This document shows, one piece after another, positions 22,906 through 33,900 of a stretch of 64,000 nt of DNA. The position numbers and the translations under genes were made by a program. The stretch is from Auanema rhodensis (lineage: Eukaryota; Nematoda; Chromadorea; Rhabditida; Rhabditidae). The DNA lies in NCBI GenBank assembly GCA_964057225.1, contig OZ059897.1:15128001-15192000 (forward strand). Reading direction: 5' to 3'. The notes beneath the pieces are model-generated. The model was not told where the DNA came from, did not search any database, and saw nothing but the letters and a program-made list of their open reading frames with translations. How positions within the stretch are numbered: the stretch's first letter is position 1; every line of letters begins with the position of its first letter.

Positions 22906-24636
22906 CTACTTTTGAAGTCTTTCAACGGCATCATGCCAGAAACACGCCTTCATGTTTTCGAAGCGGTCATAGCAAGCAACATACGAGAAATCCAAGAGAG
23001 TGACGTTGCCTGGTCGTTGATCACAGAATGTCAAGCACTGAAATGCACAATGTTTTATAAGAAAAGTTCATAGAGCACACGATACTGAAACTGAGGTTTG
23101 ATCTATCAAACTTACTTTGTCTCCAGCTAAGGTTGTTGTAACTCCATTTCTTGCACAACAACTTGTGTGATCTCGTCCTTGTGCAGCACAGAACTGAATT
23201 TCAGCGGAAGCCGATAAAGGACAAGCATCTTGTTTGAAATACATGCGAGTAAGCTGCAATTAGATCATATTGTAGGCAAATCAAAGCCGACTTAGATCTT
23301 ACTGTTTGTTTTGTATATGTGTTAAAGCTACATTTCTGAAGACATGCATCCGGTAAGCCACGTTGTTCGCAACAAGCCATAAACATAGCATTGGGATCCT
23401 AAGAATGCTATTTATAAGAAAAAAATATCTTTTGTAGCTTTAATGTTGATTAATTTTTCGTTCAATTTAACGATTTTTAGGCTTCATCTAGGAATAACAT
23501 GAAGAACGGTACGGGAAAGTATGATTACTAGTTGTTCGTTAAAGTTAATCCTCTTTCGTTCCTCAATGAGGTTTTGATGGTCAGATAGGTATTGAACTAG
23601 TATATTTGAATTATCTTCATTATTCGTATTCTGTTATTATTTTTCAAAAAAAACTAGTTTTTCAATATAACTGATAGGCAAAGCCAGCCCATATGCGCTA
23701 TGAGCTAAGGGAAATGTGAGATATACATACATATAACGTTTTAAACGAAATAATGGCGAGTTGGAATCTTATGGTTCATAAAGTATGATTCAGAATAAAC
23801 AAAGGATGGAGAAAACCAATTCTTGTGATTTGGTGTAGGATTTGAATATCATACTTTCTTTTTTAGTGTTATGTATACATTGAAATTCTGAATCAGCCTT
23901 AAGTGTATCTCTATTTTTGAATTTAACTTTCGAAAGAATGAATCTCTTAAGATGTTACCCTAGGCTCAGTTCTTCTAAACTGCGAAAACCTATCAGCTCC
24001 AAGCAGTATTGGTCCTCTCTGAGGAGAACTTTCAATTCTCACTGTTCCAGATCCATGAGCACGAGCCCGGACTCTGAAGCATCCGAAAGCTCCACAAGCA
24101 TAACCAGGACCACAACCTTAACGAGAACATGTTGTTTAGTATTTTTCAACAATGTTTCATGTTGAAATAGCTATAGATTTTGATGTGATTACAAATAACT
24201 CTTACACTTTATAAACAAAATATGGTAAAGTGTAGCAAAGAAGCTTTGGCCAACAAAAAAAAGCATTTATGTATGTGTGCAAAACACTTTTTGTTATAAT
24301 TTTTTGGAAAAATTTCGTTTGTTCTTTCAAATAATATGTTGTAACTAACCAATGCCTCCAGCACAAGGTGGGCTTATTGGAGGGATCGGAGGAAAGCAGC
24401 CAACTAACCCTCCACAGATACCCGAAGCCACACACTGAAATTGTAGAGAAAGAGTCAATTTTCACGTTTGTACGACTACTGTTTCCAAATATTACAACCT
24501 ATTTTGTGAACTTGAATCTACCTAAGCATTCGCTATTGTCGGGCTGCTAAGTTGGTCATTTTTCAAAAACACTTACCGAGTATGCTGTTGAAGGAGCAAG
24601 AGTTATAAAAAGAAATATTATGTATAAGCTTTGCAT
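22906..24636 (-). CDS. Secreted DB-module cysteine-rich protein
   Basis: Six minus-strand exons (24577-24636, 24350-24434, 23959-24116, 23303-23398, 23116-23253, 22906-23037) give 222 residues. Exon 1 is a 20-residue signal peptide starting 5 nt after TTTTTCAG. Exons 2-3 code a Gly/Cys region with GCGPGYACGAFGCFRVRARA. Exons 4-6 code the DB module: FMACCEQRGLPDACLQKC, then DACPLSASAEIQFCAAQG, SCCARNGVTTTLAGDKC and FENMKACFW. This is a nematode-specific secreted domain of unknown biochemical function, often of hypodermal or secretory origin. The intron 23399-23958 (560 nt) is long for this locus. All junctions are in phase. A second DB gene lies upstream in the same orientation. Confidence 0.88.
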
Positions 24637-24712
24637 TATTCCTGAAAAATAATGTAAATATATCGAATTGGAGTTATACACTAGGAATAAAAACATTTAG
24701 AAGTTACAATTT

Positions 24713-25010
24713 TAGCGTAAGTGTAGTGGTAAAGCCGCAGGCTATGACAAGTGCAAACGGTTTGACTGACCGGATGAGGGATTGCGATCGTGGGCGGATC
24801 ACTAGCTCTGTTCAATCCGCCTTGTTCTTCTACAAACCTTGTACGGTAATCCTACTCTGTCTGAAAAGACTCGTCAACTCGCGTCTATGAGTCTTGTCTA
24901 AACCGGTTTTCAAGCCTCTAGTTTGGACGATCGGATTCAACTATATACAAGATGGCAAACGGATGATGACCAGCAAACGGATTTGAACGGTGCAACAGTC
25001 AACAAGCCGT
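24713..25010 (+). repeat. Candidate tRNA-derived SINE-like insertion
   Basis: A GC-richer island in AT-rich intergenic DNA. It opens with TAGCGTAAGTGTAGTGG, which resembles the D-arm/A-box of a tRNA, and has GTTCAATCC at 24,810-24,818, a match to the B-box. No intact tRNA cloverleaf can be drawn, and the spacing between boxes (about 90 bp) is too long for a normal tRNA. The right boundary is uncertain and I see no clear poly(A) end or target duplication. Confidence 0.3.
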
Positions 25011-25537
25011 TTCAAACATTTTGAAGACAGTACTTTTGTCAAGTCATCCGCCGACATATCAAAAGAAAATCGGCTCAGTTACGAAATTAACAAGCCATCT
25101 ACCGGTTAGGTCACTAAAATCGTACAAAGAACATGCACCAGTTTTGCTGGATATAGTTGTAATCCAAGCAATAACCTTTTCTGGACGAAAAAAAGTTTCC
25201 AAGTTTCAAAAAAGTATAGTCGTTTTTGAAGCATTGTCATGTGATGATTGTTGGGACGGAAATTACAGAGTCCAGCATTGTGTTGATTAGCACTTGCAAA
25301 GACCAATTGAATTTTTTTCGCAACTAAACAACTGGTCATCAAACTTAGTGAAGAGAAATGTACTAGTTTTATAGAGAAGATCATTAGATAACCACAAGAT
25401 TAAACTCAAAAGTATTGGGTAATAATTTGAAACCGGAAATAGCCATTGGAATTCAGCTTAATCGGATCTGTAAAACTTTGAATATATGTTGTATTTCCAA
25501 ATATCTCGCCGAAACAACAATAAAATAGTTTATTGGG

Positions 25538-26230
25538 TTATTCTCCAAAAATATTTGGATGAGTATCAAGATATTCTTGAAAGCAATCACGAATAGAATC
25601 AAAGTTTTGAAGACAAGTGAGATGGTGTAGATAATCACTTGGTGCTCTCTTGTTCGCTTCACAATATGGCATACAAATTGGTAGAACTTTTCTGAAAAAT
25701 TGATCAAATGTAATAATATTTTTTAAATATCTAATTCTTACTTTCTTTTACAACATTCTGTATGATCAATTCGTGATGAAGCACAATCCCACATTTGCTT
25801 GACAGTTTCATGACGAGGTTGACACATATTTAAATAATGCATAAGCTAAATGACCAGTTTATAAAATGAAAAAAAAATCATTTTAGTGTTAAACATGAAA
25901 ACTTATGAATCGGAAGCACATACGCTGTTTTTCAATGATACGTATAATAGATCCAGCGGAGGAGAAAATTATGAAAATCATAAAAAGGAAACTAACGTTT
26001 TTCTGATTAATAGCTCCGAAATCACAAAAACGTCTTTTACATTCTTTGTCAGCAGTTTTTTGTCGTGCACAACATGCTTTAAATTTCTGGTTACCATCTC
26101 TATCTGCTGCTATGCCTCTGAAAATTCATAGAAAGTTTTATAATATACTATCATTTTATAAAAAAACAAAATGAATAGAAACTTACAGAAGAAAAATTAT
26201 TGAAAAAAAGATGAGACTGGATAGATTCAT
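25538..26230 (-). CDS. Short secreted DB-module protein
   Basis: Four minus-strand exons (26187-26230, 25997-26117, 25742-25845, 25538-25691) give 140 residues. A hydrophobic signal peptide starts 2 nt after a TTTTGCAG acceptor. The rest is a divergent DB module: FKACCARQKTADKECKRRFC, MCQPRHETVKQMWDCA, HTECCKRK and CEANKRAPSDYLHHLTC, ending CFQEYL. The CC pairs and the exon arrangement match the module in the neighbouring gene, but this protein lacks the Gly/Cys region (GCGPGYACG). Most likely a diverged paralogue in tandem with the gene at 22.9-24.6 kb. Confidence 0.75.
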
Positions 26231-26790
26231 AGCTGCAAAAGGCTAAGAGGTTAAGACTGTTTCCAAAACTCTTTTATATGATAACCATGGCTGTAAAAGT
26301 GAATAGACGTTTTGGAACAACAATACAAATTGTTTACCTTTAAGAAGAATATTTAACGGATGTATAACATGTTCTCGTACAATATCATGTAAACGATACC
26401 ATCTTCTCCATTTCTCTCAAGTGAAAAGAGGCTAATCATGTTAAGAAATTCATATAAGGCTGATTCACGACCATATTCTTCAAGTTAGCAATTTTGTAAT
26501 AAGGCCAACTTGAAAGAACAAACTACAAATTTCTGAAAAAAATGAGACATTCAAAAATAAAACTTTGGAAGCATATAACGTATAATACTTTAATTTAATC
26601 GATATCTTTATTATTAACCTAATTAGCATAATTAGCATAATAATAAAATGATGCGAAGAAGATTTCAATTTGTCTATAACAACAAGAAATGTTTTCATTG
26701 TTTTCATTTACAATATTTTATTTTATTTTTCTTACATGTTGTCAGGTATTAATATTAATATAATATAATTAATATACAATTTTGTTCAAG
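26231..26790. other. Divergent intergenic stretch
   Basis: About 560 bp of very AT-rich sequence between the minus-strand DB gene and the next plus-strand gene. It should contain the first exon (signal peptide) and promoter of the latter, but I could not find an exon that joins in phase to 26,791. Confidence 0.4.
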
Positions 26791-28768
26791 TCCCGTCGTC
26801 TTTATGATACTCCAATTACGTACGAAAGCAAACTACGTTTCACAGCTCCTAGTGCAGAAGCTCGGGCACAGCAAAATTTACCAAGTTCTATTTCTGTATA
26901 TTTAATGTAGAAAAATATGTTTATGGATATGCGCTTTATAGGCATATTTGGAAGATGATTGGTCTAAAAGCATTTATGAGCCAGGGTGTTCAGATGACAA
27001 CTTACAAGTTAGTTATGGATTCTCGTAATAAATCTTATTTATTTGTTAGATTGTTCCGATATACTTTTGGCCAGGTGAAAGAATAAACTTAGCATGTGCT
27101 ATGTGTGACATAGCTTTTGTACTCAACGGAAAAGTTAAAAATTGGGGATGGGCTCGAAATATTCCCGAGTTTTTGGAAAATCCACAAGTAGAACTCATGT
27201 ATTTAGTAGGTTGTCTTTAATGATATGCTTTTTAGAAAGCCGTTGTATCTGACAGCTCAAAGTGGACAATAGTGAGCAACATAGATTATCAGGAAGATCC
27301 CATGTATACTTCTTCTATATGTAATATTTTTAAAAATAATTCAATGCTTTAGTGGTGCGGGTCCTCCCAAGGAACCATCAGACTACGATATTTATCCTCC
27401 TGTTAATCCGCATCTACATTCTACAAAAGAATCTGATGTTACACAACGAAAAAGGCCCGACAACATGTTTTATCAGCATGATGGAGAATTATCAATACTA
27501 TATGTAAGCCTACTCAAGTTTGTATTACTTATGTTCTTCTCAGACTTCAGCTGCAACTCAAGGTGTCTACTTCTGCTATGATAGAGATTCTCTTGGCTCT
27601 ATCAGCTATTTTTATGTTTTAATGGCCATGGTACCACCTGTGTTATTGGGAAGCAGCACAACATTTAGTGAGTGATGATCATCTTTTTGAATATATTTAT
27701 TACTTTTCTCTATGTTAGCTGATGGGTGTGTATCGAAAAACTTATACTTCCCTCATCATAACTGGCGGTATCATTTTCTACCAGCTGTACGAATTGATAG
27801 AACTCCAACATGCAGAAGATCACACCAGACATTTTCAACATGCTATCATAAAGTTAGTTTAAATGAACTTGAAACAAGTTATTAAAACAATTTAAAGTAT
27901 AAAGAAATGTATACAAATGTGAAATCTTCAAAAAATTTGGAAATGGATTGTAACATTGAACATTGTGTCTCAGAATTGCGTGACACGTACGACTCTTCTG
28001 GGATAAGCCTAAATGTAGCTGTAGAATTGCGATGGGATTCATGGACAGGGTGTAGAGACGGTGTACCTTCAGAGAGGAGAGAAGGTTTTTTTTGGTTTCA
28101 TACTCTGACACAAAAATTTCCTAAAGGACATTGCTACTTGGTTAGAAATAGTGGAAAAACGATTCCTGAAGATGTAACTGAGAGCGTTGATTGGCTTTCT
28201 ATGTTAAACTCTCTTTTTGATCATGAGCCATTTCACTCAGAAGGAATACGGTTATACAGGTAGATCAGATTGCGATAATATTATTTTTATAAAATTGGGA
28301 CAATCTGTTATATTGTTTTAGTTCTTTAATACCTTGGCTTATACTTGGTAAATCAGAACAAAGGCTTCAATGTTTGTTAACTCCTCTAGAACAAGCAAAG
28401 GTATACAACAACAACAATAATTAAAAATATAATTTCATTTGTCAACATAGTATGATGATGTATTCAAAAACATAATCCTAAAGGCTATGGGTTATGACGG
28501 GAAAACTGATTCTTTGGACAATCCTTTTCAAGCATGCATGACGTTGTTTTTTTAAAATAATTTTGTAAGATTTAAGATTTTCTTTATAGTATGGGACAGT
28601 ATAATGTAAATGAAGGAACACTTGGCTTCAATATATTTAATTCAATAAGAAATGAAAGTTATGGAATAGGAACATATATGGTTGAAACAAGGTCATGTTC
28701 TTAAATGCAAATTGGTACTGTTTCATAGATATATCTTGATTGTATATTTATTAAATATAAACTTTTGA
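26791..28768 (+). CDS. Cysteine-rich extracellular-type protein with Ig-like segment (start unresolved)
   Basis: About 11 exons in one consistent frame from 26,791 to a TGA at 28,766-28,768, giving nearly 500 residues. Two parts look like divergent Ig-type folds. The first contains RINLACAMC and NWGWAR, then GELSILYTSA and TQGVYFCYDR, the usual F-strand signature. The second contains LEMDCNIEHC and ends GTYMVETR. A Cys-rich middle region (CRRSHQTFSTC, CDGVPS-like turns) separates them. This suggests a secreted or surface protein. No signal peptide could be attached because the upstream exon was not found, and no clear transmembrane helix is seen apart from a hydrophobic C-terminus (ILIVYLLNINF). 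Family membership is not assigned. Confidence 0.55.
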
Positions 28769-28981
28769 ATCTAATTCATTTGGTATTTATATGTTATTTT
28801 GCCATTATATTACACACAATATTGAATATATCCCTTGTCTTTTTTAATTCTTTAGTTTGGAATTCGGATCAACGCGATTCAGTATGTAGTCTAGTTTTCA
28901 TAACGAACTTCAGAATTATTTGTTACTTATACCTGAAATCAATAGTTTTATTTAAAATTTTGGGTGTGATATGCATTTGAG

Positions 28982-30121
28982 TCTTCTATTGATTCCCGTA
29001 CAATTTGTGGTATGTAATCGTTATCTACGTAAGTTTTAATAATATTAATATTATTTCTTTTCTAATGATGATTTTAGATGTTCAAACTGATGAAATTCGA
29101 GATCGACTCAATAGTTCCTTGAGAATAATATTTAGGAATAAACGTAAATTATTGATTTATTAAAATTAAATCAAATGAATATCTAGATGAAGAAAGAGAA
29201 CGTATAAGATTATCAGGTAAATGGGATGAAAATAGAGGAGGCACAATGGTGACAGTCATCGTTAATTCTGCTTATTCTCTGTCTCTACTAGGAGTTAAAA
29301 AGGTAGATTTTAGAAATTAATTATTAGTGTATTCATTCAAGTGCTGAAAAATAACTTTCAGCTTCATGATCAACCTCAAATAATAAATGAATTTTCTTAC
29401 ATTAACAATGCATTATTGTCTTTGGACAAGCTTTTAAGTAGTAAAAACCTTACAATATATGATAAATACGATAAGCTAAAAATTGATTTTAAGCCGGAAG
29501 AAATGTTTGAAAATGGTTAGATTTGAAATTTTTAAAATTATTATTTATTATTCATTTTAAGGAACAAAGGAAAATTCTCCTTACAGTTTGAAATATCTTC
29601 CTATAGTTAGTGCGCTCTTCAATGAGAATTATAATAATACAAATATATTGCATCTGTTTGCTAAAGGATGTCAAGAATTCAATCCTATCAAGCTTATCAA
29701 AGTGATTTCATCTAATAATTAGTTCTAGTTTAAAAGTTATTTAAGGCTAATGTACATACGAAATCAATTACATCAAAAATTGAAAATGTGAAAACCAATA
29801 TAACAGAAGAATTGGTTATTTTTCTAAATTATATAAATTTGTTAGAAATAGTTATATTTAGCTTCGATTACACCATAGATGTGTCGACGAACAGTATTCT
29901 ATATATGCCCAAAGTATAGTTTTTGCTGAATGCATGGCGCTTAGCCAAAAACACGATTTACCACTAAAGGATCCATTGGTAACATTCTTTTAATTCAATT
30001 TTAATATAATTTTATTTAGATTATATCTGAAGCTTTGCCTCACTTTTCATTATCTCTCAACATACTTCAAAGAAAATATTTAAATATTGCTCGAACTCTT
30101 ACAGCCCATAAAGAACTATAA
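28982..30121 (+). CDS. Unrecognised multi-exon protein (start unresolved)
   Basis: Exons about 28982-29009, 29078-29143, 29187-29302, 29362-29515, 29562-29701, 29746-29814, 29862-29978 and 30020-30121 join in phase and end at a TAA. The 44-nt intron 29702-29745 removes a TAG, so an apparent stop there is not the real one. The C-terminal part (LRLHHRCVDEQYSIYAQS, then ALSQKHDLPLKDPL) looks helical. The rest is rich in Asn, Lys and Ile and fast-evolving in appearance. I do not recognise a domain. The start lies upstream of 29,009 but the first exon boundary is weak. The 3' end is only 137 bp from the retroelement LTR. Confidence 0.5.
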
Positions 30122-30258
30122 GAATCTTATTTTTAATTATAAATAATTGTTGTACTTGTATTTCTTTTAAAGAATATCATAGCAATGTTTTGTATATTTA
30201 TTTGAATGCAATTTATAATTATTAGCATAATTGATTGTCAACTCGTGCAGATTTCAGT

Positions 30259-30936
30259 TGTAACTCTTCGAATAATACTGATGATTAATCCATTTGAAAC
30301 CACTCAGATGAGCAGATTACGAAAACTTTCCCTAGTCGGCTCACGGTCATAAACTTCCGAAGAAGTTCGAATTCATCATCTCGATGTTGTTTTCCGGGTC
30401 TTCTCTTGGTACTGGAGATCGGAGAACAGGCATTGTTGGTTCAGTGGTAGATTTAGAATTTATTAGACCGAGTAGAAATAAAGAAGTTTATTCAGCCAAG
30501 GATAAATTAAAATACAAGAACGATAGGAATAGGAGGAAGGCAGCACGACTGGTTGATACTTTAACACATGAAGAAACGATAAATTGGCTCGGCTTATATA
30601 CTAACCCGAGGAGGCAAGATACTATGGAGCGGAAGGAGGTAAAAAGAAGCAGAGAGATGTTTGGGGGGCGGGTTCAGATTATGAATACCCGAGATGTTGT
30701 GAGTGGGAAGGTTAAAGCTGGAGGAGGATGATTCAAGCCTTATCCTGGGCAACATCTTCCCAGAAACCGTGGGATGGCCAAAGGCGCTTGAGTCATCACC
30801 GTTTTAGCCCCCGATTGCAACTTACGCGAATATTGATTTAAGCTTGGATAAAGGAACAATAAAGAAAATGAATAACTAAACATGGCTGTAAAGTAATAAG
30901 GAAGGGCAGAGCGAAGAAGAGTGCGTTCGCACACTC
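30259..30936 (-). repeat. 3' LTR (element sense)
   Basis: The stretch 30,474-30,936 is repeated at 39,230-39,692. In the element sense it carries AATAAACTTCTTTATTTCT, a poly(A) signal at its end. The segment 30,259-30,473 has no counterpart in the other copy and would be U5 by position. It ends in the terminal inverted motif and includes a 22-nt stretch resembling the 5' part of tRNA-Gly. The inner border with the ORF is GGCGGCCG rather than the terminal TGTAACTCTTC. Confidence 0.7.
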
Positions 30937-30950
30937 CGGCCGCCAAAAGC

Positions 30951-33900
30951 TTAGAATAAATCCTGGTAGCTGATTGCCTTGTCCTTTGGTGGTGGTGGTT
31001 GATCCGTGGCTGTTCTTTTCTGTCGTGTCCTTAACGGTGGGGTCTGAGTGTCCTTTGTGACCGTCAGAGGCTTCGTGACTAGTTGTTTGAGAAGGTCCTT
31101 GATCTGTCTCAGCTCGTTCAAAATGTCCGTGCTGTTGTCCTCGTTTCTTGCTCTCATCATTGTACGGGTAAGTGTTGTTAGGTCCTCACCGATATTACGA
31201 GTTGTGAGGTCGATTGTTTTCAACTCTGGCATCGCCTCAACGACAACGATGGTGCTCTTATTGTGTGGAGCAGTCTCGGCTTTCTGCTGGGTTTTCGTGA
31301 GCTCGTAAGGCATATTTTTCAGGCTTATTGTAGACAGATGTTCTTTCTGGATGTTGCGAATAAGATCCGTTAGCCGTCGTTCGTTTCCAAATATTTTAAG
31401 ACGGTCCTTTTCCCTGTTAAAGACGTATGAAGTCTTCGCGGTGGATAAGAAGTCTTTGAGCTTGATATACGCTATCAAGCTGTTAGCGGCGACATCGGTG
31501 ATCTTTCCAGCTGGGGTGTCCTTACATTCTTCAAGGCTGAAGAGGAGCTTGAGAGTAGTGTCCATAGTTCGAGTAAGCTCCTTGAGGCATTCGACTCTTT
31601 TTTCGAGTGGCAGCCGAATATATCTTTGGCATCTTTGATCGGAGCGATCAATTACGCCTTGAATATTAGAGCAATTAGCTGTAGGAATAGACATTGTAGC
31701 TAATATGAATACCAAGAGGATGTGAGTCTTTCTTCGGTGGAGAAGGAAGAGCTGGCGGGCGAGGAAGATGAATAGAGCGATGGGAGACCACAGGATGAGA
31801 AAAAGGAGGCGGAACATTATGCGTGTTATGCTGAACGCCCATCTTGCGCCGTATTCACAGAAGATCTGATAAGAGATGGTAAGCGCTATTAATATGAAGA
31901 GTAGGCATATTAGTAGCTCTTTGTACCATTCTATGTAAATGTCGTAGAAGTGTGAAAGGTCCGGCCAGGGAAATGTAATTGCTGATTCGTGAAGTGAGGA
32001 GTGGTTGCTTTCAATGTAATGTCTTTGAAGGTCCTGAATATTACTGATATAGTATAATATTCCTGTTAGCGAGAAGTTCTGTGTGTCATGTCCGCATGAG
32101 TATGCGCATTCAATCCGGGGTGTGGCCGAGCTAATCGGCAGACGAATGTTGTTAGCTGTCCCTTTTGGGCTGCATTTCAGCATGAATGCTGAGTCTCCAC
32201 AGTTTGTAGCTGCTAAAGTTTTTGTTGTTGATGTGCAGATAATGTTTGCTTGTGCCCCGCTTTGACAGTTATAACAACCTCTGACCATAGAGTCATTGAT
32301 ATGGCAAGTAGAGTCTTCGTGGGAAGATGTTGTGTTGAAGATGCCGTCTATTGAGGCGTGAATTTCTGCCATCATGTTGCGGTAAATGTTGATTTCAATA
32401 CTCCTTTGTGATGGTTCTATTGAGTAGGCTGGTGTGAAGATGGGTAGCGTTGTTTGAACACTGCCGAAGGTTGACTGAATATTTTGGTTTCTACAGTGGC
32501 AATTTGCTACATCTTCTGCTGGTGTACATTCGCAGTGTGGATTTGCGTTACAATCCATATCCTTAGCCCTTTCGCGAGAAGTGCATGTCAGCGTTGGCTG
32601 CAAATCCCATATGGCTACCTTTGTCAGATTTCTGACGAATTGTCCTTGCATTGATGGTATGACAGGAGGTGTTAGGCTGATTACGGAAAATTTGAACGGA
32701 TGTAGATTGGTTGGAATATCAGAATGTAGAGTGATTATGTGTGAAGTTGTAGAAGATCCGTTTTGATATGTGATTCGTAATTGAGTTGAAGGTATCCATT
32801 CGTTGCAAGAGAACACCTCATAGATTGATTTGTCTATGGGTTTCATGTAGGTGCGGTAAAATAGACATCCTGATGACGGGTAAAAACATCCACAACCGAT
32901 TCCTCCACATGACTCGGTGCAGTGTGTTTGTCCAGGAAACTGATTCGCTATCTCCAATTCTTGGATCATGGAATCTGGTTGTATCAGAGTGCATTTGTTT
33001 TCCTGGCAAGATCCTGTTCTTGGACATCTTTTGCTACTTTGAACGTGAGTGCTGGTTGCTCGTGTGTGAAACAGTGAACGTATTTCACAGAGGTATGTCG
33101 TTTTGATCCACTGAATACGTAGAAATGAAATTTTGTTCTGGTTGTTAGTGAATGTGAGACATGCTTCTTGAGTGTACGGGCTTATTGTGAGAGTGTGTCC
33201 AGTTCGAATCTTGCAAGCTTCTTTTGTGCAGGATGATTCTTGGGAAGAGCTCATACTTAGTTCTTGACAACCTAAGGCTTGTTGAAGTAGCAATACTGTG
33301 ATTAATGGAATCAAAGTTTTCTTGTGGGGTTTCTTATTCACGAAGGCAAAGAGGCGTTTTGCTATCATTATGATTATCACGTATATAAAATAGGTCCATA
33401 GTCGAATGGGTTTTCCAATAACCCATGGTGAGTATAGAAGTCCGTAGCCAATAGCTGTGAGCATATATGTGATAAAGCTGAGTATTAGAATGGACGTCCA
33501 GGGCCAGCAAGAGGGATTGAATAAGGTGGCTGAGCAGAATGTGCAGGATACTGTAGAACAGAAATGAACTGCAGGGCAGTGCAGTGTCATATGCTGTACT
33601 TGTGAGTTGTGATAAAATGTCCAGGTGATTTGATAATCTGCTAGAATGTCCTCTACTGGAAGAGTTATTGCTCCTCCTTTGCTGCTGTTGTAACAAGTGT
33701 TGTGTGAGCAAACTTGTTGGTTGTCCGTAAAAATGCCTTGTACTAATACCCCTTTGGAGTGACATGAGATTGATGGAATGGCCGTTGCAGTTGGTAAAAG
33801 TGTGGCGAATAAGGTAAGTAGAGTGAACAGCGAATTGGTATCTCCGTACCATTTTCTCTGAAGGTTCCGAGGGTTAAGTTCTCGTTGAGCGACCGTCGTG

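Noticed and set aside
29702..29745. Stop (TAG) that would end the 29-kb gene early
   Set aside because: It falls in a 44-nt GT-AG intron, and the flanking exons join in phase.
30384..30731. 115-codon plus-strand ORF in the left LTR region
   Set aside because: It is antisense to the element, half of it lies in the repeat, and it has no recognisable domain; treated as chance.
33334..33852. 172-codon minus-strand ORF within the retroelement
   Set aside because: It overlaps the polyprotein in another frame and has no domain; a shadow frame.
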